Origin: Argentina anserina
Taxonomy: Eukaryota; Streptophyta; Magnoliopsida; Rosales; Rosaceae
Direction of reading: 5' to 3'
NCBI RefSeq assembly: GCF_933775445.1
Contig: NC_065873.1
Location: 24,800,001-24,864,000 of the forward strand
DNA: 64,000 nucleotides
Each line of letters opens with the position of its first letter. Position 1 is the first letter of the stretch. The notes under the pieces were generated by a model that worked only from the letters and a program-made list of their open reading frames with translations, ran no database searches and was not told the origin of the DNA. Of the stretch, positions 36,023 through 54,435 are shown piece after piece. The position numbers and the translations under genes are program-made.

Positions 36023-36569
36023 AGAGTCATTATTGTACCTGGTTAATTAGCATAATCATTTTGGCTGGAAGACTCCTCAAACTTTGGTTTCTTGTTTGGA
36101 GCAGAAAATTCGTTGGTACCAGAATTTGGGAGGGGGAGGAGAATTGACTTCCTCTGAAGACTGTGGTGTACGTTTATGCACCGAGAACATAGCTCAACTG
36201 TGTCTCATGGAAGGGTATTAAAAGTGCCGGAGAGCATGAAGGAATGAAACAGAAGACTGCGTGCAGAAGAGGAAATCGATTCCTGATGGTGATTTCAAAT
36301 GTTTCCGTGCCCAGTGTACTTGAACTTATTCCTAAAGCTTGAAACTGATTGATGGTCGTTAGAGACCTTCTTGTTTTAAATCCTTTTCAAGAATAGAAAT
36401 AGTGATATCCTGAAATAAAATTGTACTATAAACTGAGAGTTACGAATATAAATAGATAAATACTGGGCTAGGCGGGTTAATTACGGGGATATTACGATAC
36501 TCAAGAAGCAATTTTTCTACGCGTGAAAACTCTTACTCGAGGGAGAAAAGTGGAGATGCAACGACGACG
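36023..36569. other. Intergenic, no gene seen
   Basis: Follows the AAA pseudogene stop. It includes likely 3'-flank of that locus and the promoter of the RING-H2 gene. No supported feature. Confidence 0.4.
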
Positions 36570-37061
36570 ATGGAGAGAGTTGCGAGGTATAAAAGGGTCA
36601 TAGATCAGTCTCCCCGGGAAGCCAACAAGTTACGGGACAAATTGGGCAGGTACATTTACAACTATGTGGGTGTTTCCGAAGATGAGCAACCGTGTATTGT
36701 TGAGCAGATATTGAGTTTTCTTCTAGCACAAGCCGTCCCCGATAAAACTATCGAGGTTCAAACACTGAATTCAATAATTAGAAGTCCGGTGGAATGATAC
36801 ATGGAGTTGCAAGGCCGATCATACTACAGAAACAAGCTGATTCCGGCAACTGAGTCATTCATTCAGGCTTTGGAGGCGGTGAGTCCACCTGATGTGTTAG
36901 AGTGTGCTATTTGTAGGGAAATGTTTGCACAAAATAAAGATAGCAGCAGCATTACTCAGTTGCGCTGCTCACACTATTATCATCGAGATTGCATCGTCCG
37001 GTGGCTCCGGATCAATCATGTTTGTCCTACTTGTCGACAGCCTAATGCTCCATCTAGCTAG
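36570..37061 (+). pseudogene. RING-H2 finger gene split by an in-frame TGA (may still express the C-terminal part)
   Basis: Two intronless open frames in the same phase are separated by a single TGA (36795-36797). The upstream 75-codon part (MERVARYKRVIDQSPREANK...) has no domain I recognise. The downstream part has its own ATG at 36801 and encodes 86 residues ending in a complete RING-H2 finger: CAIC, then CSHYYHRDC, then CPTC, i.e. the C-x2-C / C-x-H-x2-H-x2-C / C-P-x2-C ligand set of E2-recruiting ubiquitin ligases. Either one point mutation killed a 163-residue gene, or the 86-residue protein is the real product. Context gives no help: its neighbours are an AAA pseudogene and RsmH. Confidence 0.6.
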
Positions 37062-37546
37062 CTGCTGCAGTTTTTGTGCATAACCAGCTGCATTGCCTTT
37101 CTTATCGATCCTAAGAGAGTGGTTACCTCTATACGACTAAGAACGATTCATCTTGTTCGCACAATGAACCAACATTCATTCCTGTGACATCCAGACAGTC
37201 GGAGATCAACCTAAAAGGGGTGTTTTCCCACTGAGTAGGTGCAGGGCCAAAAGAATCAGGATGTTAAGTGACAAGAAACAATGTCACTGAGCCAATGTTA
37301 TATATTGATCTATACAACAGAGTATATCTTAGCTCAACTTCAACTGAGCCAATGTCATGGCTCAAACAATTACTCTAAACCACGAAGGTGTCTCGTGAAG
37401 AAGTGTGAGAATTGACTAATAATTAGCTATAATATGAGTAAATAATGGGGTAATAATACAGAGTGTTGCAAAGATGGGATAAAAGACCAGAAGAATATTG
37501 CGCTACAGATATCACCGAGTCTAGCCGTCTAGGCTTTTGAATTCAA
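37062..37546. other. Intergenic between convergent genes
   Basis: About 0.5 kb of probable 3' UTR sequence for the RING-H2 gene and for RsmH. Nothing else was seen. Confidence 0.4.
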
Positions 37547-39560
37547 TTAAAGTTTCTGTATCACCCTAAGCTTGGCACTCCTAGACCGAGTGTTCAGTTT
37601 CTCTTCCTCTTCAGATGGCGTAATTGGTCGCTTTGTGAGAATTGTTCCTCTGAAGCCTTGTATCATTTGTCTGATCCATGCTTCGTCTGCATCAATGTCT
37701 ATTCTAGTTTTACTCAAATCTTTCTTTCGTGCTTCTTCTTCAATCATGTAAGCATCCTGATCTCCACCGTTGATGTTGATGATGTCAAGAAATGTTTGTT
37801 TCACAATTCTGTCCTCCAAACTGTGGAAAGAGATGACTGCAAGCCTACCACCAGGAGCAAGACAGTCAAAGCATGCATATAAAGAATCCTCCAGTGTCTT
37901 TAACTCATCATTTACTGCTATCCTCAGAGCTTGGAATACCCTTGTTGCTGTCTTTATCCAACCTTGCCTCCCTTCTGTTGCAGTAAATTTATTTTTAGTA
38001 TAATAATATAACACAATATTCCAAAAAATTGATATCTATTCAGTGAGATGTATGAAAGGGTAGAGTGTTGGACTACAAAAGGGGCACATTGTTAAGAACC
38101 ACAATCTGCGGCACATAATGAATGTGAGTGACAACAGGATAAAACTGCACATAGTGAATGAGAAGGATTACTACCTCGACTTAAAGGGGTTGCAGACTTT
38201 ATAAGATCTACTAGTTCACCAGTGGAATGCAATCCACCTTGTAATCGTGCTTTAACTATTTTGTTTTGAAGAGAGTACCAATTGCTTTCTTCCCCGTACT
38301 CTCGCAGGATGCGCCCCACCTCAGTTTCTGGCCAAGAGTTTAAAATGTCTTCTGCTTTCAAACTGGCCTGTCATAGCCCTATTCAATCAATTAAATGAGA
38401 CAAACATTCAAAACTCTAATGCAGCCAATAAAATATAAGCATTCTGACCAGAGATTTTCATTCAATGTAGAAACTATAATCCAGCAAATCAGTGTTCCAC
38501 AATAAGGTTAGCAGAGAGAAAGATCATCAAAAGCAAAAAGACAAGTGTCAGCAGCAATGAAGAAATGCTCCAAAGGTCGGGAAATTTGCGCATATTAAAG
38601 GGACAGAGATGGGTCTTCAGATATTTTCAAACCCCCAGCATTATCAAAGGAGATTAGTACAACATTCCATTAAACTTATGCCATATTCCCTTACTGAAAC
38701 TCATTCTGCTTCCAATCCTACCCAGCAGTATCACTCGCACACAATATAAAACAACGCATTCCTAGAGGTATCACAATTCAAATCACAGCACTCAACCAGC
38801 TAAGACAAGTCCAACTCTTTACCTGAGGATCCATGCGCATGTCAAGAGGGCCATTAGCAAGCACACTGAACCCTCTCTGAGGATCATTCACCTGCATCGA
38901 CGACATCCCCAAATCCATCACAATGCCATCAATTCCAGTGTCGAGCAATGTCTCATCCACGTCAGCAAGCAAAGACTTGATGCACCTGAAATTCTCCAAA
39001 AATGTATAAGCTTTCAAGGTCGAATTCGTGTCGTCCAGCACAGCACTAATCCGAGCTCGAGCCTTCTCCAGCGCCACGGGATCAACATCAAGTCCCACAT
39101 ACACTTCCATTTCAGGATGCGCTTCAATTATCTGCTCATAAATCAACAGCCATTATCAATAATCCGTAGATTAATAACAAAAAAATATAGAACAACAAAA
39201 AGTTAAAAGTTAATTACTGACGGCGGAGGAGTGGCCGGCAGCGCCGAGGGTGCAGTCGACGAATCGCCGGAGGGGTTTGGAAGCGGGAAAAACGTCGAGG
39301 ACTTCGCCGAGGAGGACGGGAACGTGGAAAGCGGTGTCGCCATAACGCTTGATGCTCTCCAACTCGAACTCTCGATCGGAGCGGGTTCGTCTCTTCTCTT
39401 TGGTCGCCACTCTCTGCCTGTGCTCCTTTTGCTTCTTCTTACTAATGGTGGCGGCGGCGCGTGCGGCGGTTGAGAGGGTTCGGAGGCGGAGGGATAGGGA
39501 TAGGGAAGAGAAAGAGAAGATTCTTGAAGCTGGAGTTGATAGGGAAGCAGTTGCCGCCAT
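37547..39560 (-). CDS. Organellar 16S rRNA (cytosine-N4) methyltransferase RsmH/MraW
   Basis: RsmH methylates N4 of a cytosine in the decoding centre of small-subunit rRNA; the plant copy acts in chloroplast or mitochondrion. Four exons, 39560-39222, 39131-38823, 38367-38175 and 37974-37547, give 422 residues. The first about 55 residues are Ser/Ala/Arg-rich ([20 protein letters not shown]), as expected for a transit peptide. The core starts [13 protein letters not shown], with the SAM-binding [14 protein letters not shown] and GLDVDPVAL, then [12 protein letters not shown]...DPQRGFSV and DMRMDPQ, the conserved [12 protein letters not shown] and finally [21 protein letters not shown]. The exon 1 donor was set at GCC/GTCAGT, which joins to IIEAHPE. 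It is convergent with the RING-H2 gene and divergent from the G gamma gene. Confidence 0.93.
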
Positions 39561-40011
39561 TTTTGTAATCCCTGAAGCTCTAAAACCCTAGACCTCTCAT
39601 GATTTGGGTGCCATTGTTCTTCAGTTCAGGAAATACTTGGATAATGATGAAGAACTATTTGGGCCTATTGGGCCTGCTTACTCTTTGGGAAAGGCCTGCC
39701 CTCTCTTGAATCTTTAAATAGCTATTGGTCGGTTTGGTCCTATACTACCAAACATTACTTGTTTATCAAATTTCAAGACTCAAGAGCAATCGAGTATGAA
39801 ACAAGATAACGTATAATCTATGACTATTGGCTTCCTATTATTAACTCCGTCGCTCTCATTGCTTTCATTATTTGTGTATTGTTCCATGTTCCACACTGCT
39901 TTAATCATCAAAACCAAACTTGGTCCACTCTCTCTTTCTCCACCCCCTTGGCACTAGTCTATTATAAATCTAGGTTATACCTCTGAACCAGAGCTTGGTT
40001 CTCATCCATCC
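39561..40011. promoter_or_regulatory. Shared divergent promoter region (RsmH / G gamma)
   Basis: About 450 bp separate two starts that point away from each other, so both promoters must lie here or overlap the leaders. A TATA-like TATTATAAATC sits about 45-55 bp before the G gamma start, rather close unless the leader is very short. Regulatory use is inferred from position only. Confidence 0.4.
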
Positions 40012-40654
40012 ATGGATAAGCAGCAAGAAGAAAACATAGCATCTTCATCGCCATCTTCTCCGGGAAGATCAGGAGGAGGAGAAAGGAGAGAAGATGCAGC
40101 AGCAGCGGCAGTGCCAGCAGGGCCGCCATGTCCGACTTTCGTAGGCAAGCATAGAATGGCTGCTGCTATTTCCCATCTCCATACTCAAATCAACATTATT
40201 CAGGTCCAATCCTCAATCACTGCCCATATCATTGTTTTCTCCTAGAGAATCCAGGAATTTACCTTGGATATATTGTGATGCAGGAAGAGCTTAACGAACT
40301 CGAAACAGTTAGCGAATCATCCATTGTCTGCAAAGAGTAAGCAATATTCTTGCTTCTAGTCCAAGATTTCATGATGCATCATTCTTGTCTTGAAATGCCC
40401 TGATTCGTCAATCTACTGATATAAGCAGATTCGTAGCAAGCATCGAATCGATTTCTGATCCTCTGCTTCCATGGTAATCACCCTAGTTTCCTTTTTCTTT
40501 GTTATGTTTAGTTCTGTTGTCTCTTTGACTGGGTTGAGCTGATGGATGAGGATGAATGGTGTGAAATGGCAGGAGTAAAGGAGCACCTGAAGTGGGATGG
40601 GATAGGTGGTTCAGAGGAGCACACAACACCAGAAGTAACAATCGCTGGATCTAA
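40012..40654 (+). CDS. Heterotrimeric G-protein gamma subunit, type B
   Basis: Small partner of the G beta subunit that anchors the beta-gamma dimer in plant G-protein signalling. Four exons, 40012-40203, 40284-40336, 40429-40473 and 40573-40654, give 123 residues. The N-terminal third is Ser/Gly/Ala-rich; the coiled-coil GGL-type region follows (KHRMAAAISHLHTQINIIQ, EELNELETVSESS), then the plant-typical SISDPLLPW and GWDRWFRG motifs. The protein ends NTRSNNRWI with no CaaX cysteine. Lack of the prenylation motif is the mark of type-B gamma subunits, so membrane attachment would need another route. Confidence 0.85.
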
Positions 40655-41421
40655 GACCAAACATGTTGTATTCTTTTTGGTACATTTTGCACTACCTTGA
40701 TCATCAAAGTTTCGAATAACAAATCAGGAAGAATGTATTGGAATACAGAACAGGAATATGTAAAAACTGAGCATCTTTTGCGAAAAAAAAAATGATGCTG
40801 ATAGATTATTCAGTTGCTGCAAGTGATTAAAACCAGTGCAATGCATGAGTTAATTTATTAACACTCAAAAGGCTCACCAGTGCAATGCTGATATACTGAC
40901 TAACCGCATGAGTAATTACTTCGCACTCAGAAAACATTTTTTCACAACATGTACATTCGGAAAAAAGGCACGCTAACATCTTATGAACAGACAAATGACC
41001 AGTACTAGATAGAACAACACTCAGACCAGAAGATACATGAGCCAACAACGGCAATGTCTTGAATTCCTTTCACTGGGGAGGAGGGGGAGGGCTAGGACAA
41101 TCTACTTTACACATTGAACCAGCCTTCCTAGGTGCAGGCAGCTCACCAATACTAGGTTCAAGAACTGCTTCTGCAAAAGAAATGAAACAATAGTCAACAA
41201 GCAAAGATGTGCAGAATGAATCAAAGGAGAGAAGTTTAAGAAGACGAATAAAATGAAAATAAGAGATACAAGTTTCACAACAGTAACACAATTAGATTGA
41301 TAACTAACCTAAAAATGCAGGTCTTCCAACATGCCGTCTGAAGATTAAAAATTCAAGACCTCCCCTCAGTCAAATTTACAAAATCCCCTATTCTGACATT
41401 TAACTAGCTAAAACATGCCTC
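40655..41421. other. Intergenic between convergent genes
   Basis: Contains the probable 3' UTRs of the G gamma and UBP26 genes. On the minus strand a stretch at about 41070-41172 preceded by an AG acceptor is open and proline-rich (ends PSPPPPPQ before TGA); it may be an alternative last exon. Confidence 0.4.
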
Positions 41422-47955
<6,534 letters not shown>

Positions 47956-49308
47956 CTTAACAACCAACCAATCCTGAAATTGACATGAACTCAGACCTTC
48001 AACTCCTACAGATACTAAACCAATATGCAGATAGAGATACAAAAACTCACAAAGCTTGATTGAAAAGCACAATTTGCAGTGCTCTAGCTCAACACAATTG
48101 AAGTTCAAACTCTCATTTCAGATGCAAACAGTTCCATTGTGCATTTTCATAGCTAGTCACGAATACATATCAAACGAAATCAACACAAGAAAAATCAAAG
48201 AACAATGTTCAGGCGAACTTTCTGAAGCTAAAAGAATCAAAAACGAAGAGAAAACCCTAGAAATACAGAGCGATCAAAATTAGGCTAATCGCAGAAGCAT
48301 AAACGAAATTAGAGTCGGAATATAATTCAGGTAAACAAAAAGGGAAAATGAATCAAAGGGAAGAATGGGGGCAGAGCTGTACCTGGTGTGGAGAAGACGA
48401 AGATGAAGAAGGAGAAGAAAGTTGAAGCTGAAGCTGGAGAAGATGAAGAGCCTCTGGTTTTTGGTGTGAAGCGGAATAAAAAAAAAGAAATATATAATTT
48501 TGGGGGTTTTAATTTTAGGTCAGCGTGAGAGGAGTGAGTCGAGCTTCGATTTGGGGTTACACTTGCTCGCCTTTGTTGGTTTTTATGAATTTTATGCATG
48601 TAAATTAGTATATGGTTGGAAAAGGAAAGGTCCCCCTTTATTTATTTCTTTCCTTGAGAAATTAAATTTTCGGGAGGAAACACGAGCTTCAGTGAGGGGT
48701 CACCTTTGTAACGATCAAGACTGGTAAGTCAGTCCATACAGTTGTCCATGTACCAGATCCAGGTCAGATTCCCAGGCGACTTTTAATGTAAGTTCAACCA
48801 GTCTGGAAGTCTACGCTTCTTTTCTCAGCTTCTTTCAGATCTTCGGAGAAGAAGATATCCACGTGTCGAGCGAGCATGGCTGTTTTCGTAGAACTTACCA
48901 TAAAAGTATACCGGTAAATGAGGTAAACAATCCGAGGTAAGAGCATCTGAATAAATGAAACAAAATCCCTTTCGTTATACTTGCATTACAGCAGTAAGTT
49001 CTAGTTCCCGAATTCGGGAAGTTAATAGTATACCATTTACCGGCTAAGTTTAAACCGAATCAGCTCGAACAAGCAAGCCGAGGAATTCAGAAATGAAATG
49101 AAGGGATAAAAGATGTACATACAAAGTTACAACCAATGTAATCCATGATCATAAAGCTCCAAAGGTCTCTTGGCTAAGATCTCAACGATTTCTTGTACAC
49201 ACCAAGCATATAAGGTAAGCCCATAAATCCATCCAGCAGAAAACAAAGCCCCCATACCTACAAGCAAAGGGGAAAGAAGGCCTAATCCAAAAAGAGCACA
49301 TCTTTACA
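47956..49308. other. UBP26 leader region and intergenic DNA
   Basis: The part next to UBP26 probably includes a 5' UTR split by an intron: a CAG precedes GATTGG just upstream of the start on the minus strand, and a GAAG-rich, T-poor leader lies near 48380-48480. The rest (about 48700-49300) has no supported gene; it includes the likely 3' UTR of the LUNAPARK gene. Confidence 0.4.
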
Positions 49309-52198
49309 CTACTCGTGTTTTTCTTCTATACTAATTGTATCTGTATCAGCCGACACAAGCATCTCAGCTATTTGATCAATTTCAGGTCCTGCTCCAACCG
49401 GACTAGTACCTGCTCCAACTGGGCTGTTACCTGCTCCAGCCAGACTGGTACCTGCTCCGACTGGGCTAGTACCTGTGACGATACTGTCATTCAAAGAAAC
49501 ACTGGCCTGGTTTGATGCATCACTCCTGTTCTCTGCTACCATAGGTCCCGAATTAGGAGTGCTAGAACCAGGATCAGCCCCTTCCAAATGTTTTGGCCTA
49601 TTTAGAGCATGACAGTGTGGGCAATAATAAGTGATGTACGCGAAATCCTCCTTCTTAGCAAGCCCTGCAGAGAGAAAAGGATATCATATCAAAATCTTCA
49701 ACCATGAAATGGAACAACCAGGTGAGTGCATCAGCCTGCAGGGTACCAGTCCTATAAAGACTGTCCATAACTTCCTTCACATAAATACCCAAAAAGGCAA
49801 AAAACACAGGTGGTCCTAGGATTAGGATATAAATGACTTACCATTGTGCATATGACAATTGCCACATATGAGGGCATATGATTGTGTGGGATCTTCACCC
49901 ACAAGTAATGCCGCAAGCCGAGCAATCCAATTTCCATCTTGTGTAGCATATGATTGAGGATTCTGATGAGCAACTACCAGCTGACCAGGCTTAGCAGTCT
50001 GGGGATTCTCAGAGCCAACAGTATGAGGAGTCTCTTGCTCAGAATAAAGCATTTGTGCACTCCCTGTACTTGTAGATCTGGTGAGGCCTGTTTTCCGATT
50101 TCGAAGTTCACCAGAATGGGCAAGTTCAACATCCCTGCTTCTCCCAGATGAGGCATTAGCTTTTGATTCATCTCCTACATGGAATCTTAAGCCTGAATCG
50201 GCACCCAGCTTAGATGCGAGGACAGTTGCAGCAGCTGCCTTGGCTGCAGGGTCAGCATCATATTTCTGCATAAAAAAACATCATGTAAGCGCTAAGAAAG
50301 AAATTAGAGGTTAATAACACGGAACATCTTCATGTAGACCACCACTCGAGCAAACACAGCATAAGAGCATCACAATCATGTTCAAGAAAAACCTCTTCGA
50401 GCATAAACACATTCAGCACACAACAATATAAACAATGGGTTATGATCATGGATATAAGCTTTTACAAATCATTTCTACTATTTGTCTTCCATTAGATCAT
50501 GAAATTTTTCCCCAGCGAAATGAGAAGAATGAGATGAAGGGCAAATGATGCACCAAGGTTCACCTTATAATAATTCACCCAAAAAAAAAAACCACCAGAC
50601 AATTTCCATAATGAGAAGCAATGACATATAATAAGCAGTATAAAGCTCTTCATCATTACCTGAATAAGCTGTTGAGTAGAGTAATAGTTTGTCTTCTCTT
50701 TAAGTTCGTCAATTTTTGCTTGCTTCTCAGCCCGGAGCCTTTCCAGAGTCTTATTATCCTTACGATCCCCTATTATTAAGATATTAAATGTTAGGTCTCA
50801 ACAATAACAAAGTAGTCTACTCTAATCTAAAGCAAGATATTTGAAAGATTCATGGAAAGCCAACCAGTATGCCTTTTTGCAGTAAACTAATAAGAACTGG
50901 TTCAAACACCGAACATTTAAAGTATTCTGAACACATTATGTGATCAACTCATAAAGTAGCACTACGTTTAAATTCTAACATTTGACGGATGATCCATTAC
51001 CATACCAATATGATCTTAGACTCCTAATAGCTCTATTGTGATGCTTCTGCTTCCACTCTGAGATATTTGCCTTTAGACTACTAAAAAAACCCTATTTTGA
51101 TGCTTCAGCACCCTCTCTGAGATATATGCATGCCAAAGCCAATAAGCATACACATAAAACAGACAAATTTAAGAATTCAAAAAACAAAATGTCAAGACAA
51201 ACAACAACACAGGAAATTTTAATCAATACTGGACTTGGATCTGATTGATTGATGAACTGCTACTAGTAGCATGTCAATTACATAGTTCACCAATTTGACA
51301 GAAGAGGTTAACTTTCAACTAATGTGATCTAACAAATGAATACAACAATTTGAGGTGGAAACGTCTATGAGAGAATACTCAGTTAATAATTCATTCTAGC
51401 TCCAAATGCAAGCTAAACTCAGAGATAATATCCAATCAAGATAAACCTAACTTGAAAAAAAAAAAAACAACACCAAGTCAGACTCACTAGGTTAAAATGC
51501 CTAGATATTTTTCAAAAGATCATTAACCCGAACTGTCAATGAATGTAATAACAAACACACTTGTAATGAAAAAGAAAAACATTGGAAAGTTTAAGCCACT
51601 TACGCATCCTTGTGTAGTTTATAAATGTTGTATAAGTAAAGGCAGACAAAGCAGGAAAAAGAAACATGGGCAAAATTCGAAATGTCCTGGTCCTCCAATC
51701 CAAATCGGTCGTTCTCGTGGTGGCAATGGCATAACCAATTGCAATTATCTGAGTACCAAACATTCAACAGCACAATCATCAGCAAACAATTAACAAAAAA
51801 AAATTGACAATAACACAACAGCAACTAACATAAACCAATTCACAATAGCAATGGCGCATTTTCGGAATTCCTAATCCAACAGACTAATATTTCATAAGCC
51901 TAATTAAGCAGAAGAGAGCAACATTTGGGAATACCTCGAAGAAAATAGAGAAGGCGACGACGTTTCTGGTGAAGTTTCTCCGGTTGAGAGCCCTCCGGTT
52001 GATTCTGTTCACCACCGTAACCTCCTCCTTAGATAGATACTGCAGCCGCTTCTCGAAATCGTCACCGTGCCGAAACATTCCGGTAAACATTCTGGCGAAG
52101 AATCCCCTCCGCTTCTTCTTCGGCACCGCCGGAGGCGTCGCGACGGAAGCGGCGTCGTTCTTGTCGCCTTCAGCGCCTTTGTCTTTGTCATCCGCCAT
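49309..52198 (-). CDS. LNP: LUNAPARK-type ER membrane protein
   Basis: Lunapark proteins sit at three-way junctions of the tubular ER; plant LNPs affect ER shape and degradation of atlastin-like RHD3. Five exons, 52198-51935, 51748-51604, 50769-50660, 50265-49842 and 49664-49309, give 432 residues. After an acidic/basic N-terminus (VPKKKRRGFFARMF) come a short coiled coil (YLSKEEVTVVNRINRR) and two hydrophobic segments (VVAFSIFFEIIAIGYAIA; ILPMFLFPALSAFTYTTF). A charged coiled coil follows (LERLRAEKQAKIDELKEK). The zinc finger is CGNC (about Cys307/Cys310) with CPHC (Cys329/Cys332), split by the last intron. The tail contains four 7-residue VGAGTSP-type repeats. The hairpin and zinc-ribbon order is diagnostic; which of the paralogues is not resolved. 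Confidence 0.9.
49388..49471. repeat. Coding minisatellite, four 21-bp units
   Basis: Four in-frame units of CCTGCTCCRRCYRGRCTRGTA type encode repeated SPVGAGT/SLAGAGN residues in the disordered tail of LUNAPARK. Confidence 0.85.
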
Positions 52199-52672
52199 TA
52201 GCTTATCTCCCTCTGCAAATCAAAAACGAATTAAATGAAAAATGAGAAGCGGAAATCAGATCTAGAAGTCGTTGGAGATAGAGAAAGCTTACTGGATCGA
52301 GAAGGTTCGAATCGATGAAGGAAGTGCGTGTGGGCGACGCAAAGTTGAGCTTCGATTCTCGATCAAGATGAAGGAGGAGAGAGAGTATCTGCGGTGGAGT
52401 GAGAGTGTCGAGAAAGAAGAGAAGAGAAGAGAAGGAGGAGGAGGGTGGTCTTCGTCTCAAAAATTGTTGGGGGAGAAAAAAAAAACTTTTCTCGATTTCT
52501 TTGTTACCTTCCTTTTTAGCAACTTTGTGAGTTGGTTTTCACGCGCCTAAGCCAGGGGCGCCAACGCGGAGGGGGTGGGACCGGCATCGCTAAAACCCTC
52601 TCTTTGGAGGGCACGACGGTCAATCATTTCACATTTGGCGGCAATTACCTGCTATTATTGACCCCCCTCAAG
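52199..52672. promoter_or_regulatory. LUNAPARK promoter and leader
   Basis: GA-rich (on the plus strand) sequence at 52300-52460 is a probable CT-rich leader of the minus-strand LUNAPARK gene, and a purine/AT run follows. The plus-strand open frames here look like shadows of this composition. Confidence 0.4.
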
Positions 52673-53174
52673 CTATGTAGCACGGACACGGACACGGACA
52701 CGAGTGTCCGTATTGGACACGATTCGATACGTAGACACGGCATATATATATTTTTTAGACACGGATACGTGGTGGACACGTCAATTAAAATTATTTTAAT
52801 ATATATATATATATTTATTTAAAAATTTGAAAGTATTTAGATGTATATATATTAAAGTGTGCATAAATATAATAAAAATTGAATCTGTTAGAATAGTTGA
52901 GGATTTGTTGGATATTTGGATGACCAAGGTTCGAATCCCACCACAAGCATTCTTATTTTTATCATGAGTTTCTCTCCTCATATATATTAAAGTGGGCATA
53001 AATATAACAAAAACTGAATCTATTGGAATGGTTGAAGAGTTGTTGGGTGCCTTGGATGACCAAGGTTCAATTCTCACCATAAGTACTTTCACTTTTATTA
53101 TGAGTTGGTGCGTGTCTGCATGTCCGGGCCGTGTCCAAATTGAGTTCGCGTGTCCGCGTGTCCGTACTTCCTAG
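52673..53174. mobile_element. Terminal-repeat element rich in GGACACG motifs, with nested SINE-like repeats
   Basis: The left end CTATGTAGCACGGACAC and the right end read on the other strand, CTAGGAAGTACGGACAC, are imperfect inverted repeats, each followed by further GGACACG copies. Flanks CCCCTCAAG and CCCCTCAG may be an aged 8-bp target duplication. Inside lie two direct copies of about 127 bp. Non-coding throughout. Confidence 0.55.
52845..53107 (+). repeat. Two tandem SINE-like units
   Basis: Units 52845-52971 and 52981-53107, period about 136 bp, share ATATTAAAGTG-GCATAAATAT, a TTGAATCT/CTGAATCT block and GGATGACCAAGGTTC. In the first copy GGTTCGAATCC is an exact match to the tRNA-type B box of a Pol III promoter; the second has GGTTCAATTCT. 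This suggests tRNA-derived SINE remnants, although a clear A box was not found. Confidence 0.5.
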
Positions 53175-54435
53175 CCCCTCAGTCATGTAGTTCAACCGGC
53201 ATTTGATTTTACCCCTTTCTCCATTTTTCTGAAACCCTAAATTCTGTTGGAAAGATTATGTTGTTTTGATTGTAAACCGTCACAATTTGTCGGGTTGGTA
53301 GAAAAAATGTGGAATTCGAAATTCTTATATTCGAGTTTTGATCACCCTAATTTTGTGAGTATGAAAGTTTTTTAATGTAGTTCGGATCGCTCTGACTCTG
53401 ATGAGGTCTAAATTATCTTTCGAGGAAGGAAAAAGTGTGATCAAAATGTACCAAAACCATTTTCAAGCCCTTGAATGTTTTTCGATTGTGATGGATGAAC
53501 TACATCAAGATTTTGGATGGTTCCAATGATCCCCATTTTTGAAGTGTTCTCAAGAGGACCTACCCTGGGACTGACTCGCATGTATGATTGATTAAAATTG
53601 CTTTCTTATCAGTTAGTGGTAGGGAAAGGAAACCCAAGTTACTTACTACAACAAATGCAGGGCATATTTGTACCCCAAAAAAAAAAAACAAATGCAGGCC
53701 ATATACTTGGGATTTCCTCCCAATTCTAGCAGACATGTTGCTGTCCGTTCACTCATTGTTGTATTCTTTTCATCTAACGAAGGTGCAGTAACACAGTGTT
53801 AATGCTTTGCCTACCAAACACTAAATGAATGCTCTGCCCAGTTTCAACCAACTCTTCTCCATCTCCTTGACCATCATGGTAGCATATCTCACTGCATTTG
53901 ACACATCTGAATGTCAGCTATTACCTGTGGTTCTTGCTGGAAAAAATAAATACGATGCATCAGATCTCCATTAGATGTGCACAATTGATTCAATATGACC
54001 ACATATATTCTCAGTTTGAATTGAAATAACATGTCTTGAACAAGAAATACATGTACTAATGTATTGTATACAAAGATTGTGAAGTTTGATTGTAAACCAT
54101 GGTTGAGTTGGTGAAAATCTATATGTTAAACTCATGTATGTAGGTTTGGAAGCCTACAAAACCTTTAACAAAGTCATGTGTACTTTTGTGATCAAATATC
54201 TCCCTACAGTCCTTGGTGTGATGGAAGGAGATTCTTTGGTTTACAAACCAAAATTCTTCATGAGCTCTTCAGAAAAAGAACAAAAATTTAAATCAAACTC
54301 ACAAATCAGAGTAACACCAATCCAATGTTAAAATTTTGTAACGAGGTTGCATGTCTCCATTTGTGAACCTACTTTGAAGTGAGAAACAGAACAAAATGTT
54401 AAGGTAGTATGCAGTATCATTCCTGTTTCACACAT
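53175..54435. other. Intergenic, no gene seen
   Basis: AT-rich DNA between the composite element and the CRY-DASH stop codon; the right part is likely its 3' UTR. Short open frames (53588-53791, 54134-54331) carry no recognised motif. Confidence 0.4.

Noticed and set aside
52926..52945. tRNA gene suggested by GGTTCGAATCC
   Set aside because: Only the B-box-like motif is present; no cloverleaf, anticodon arm or acceptor stem. Treated as a SINE-like remnant.
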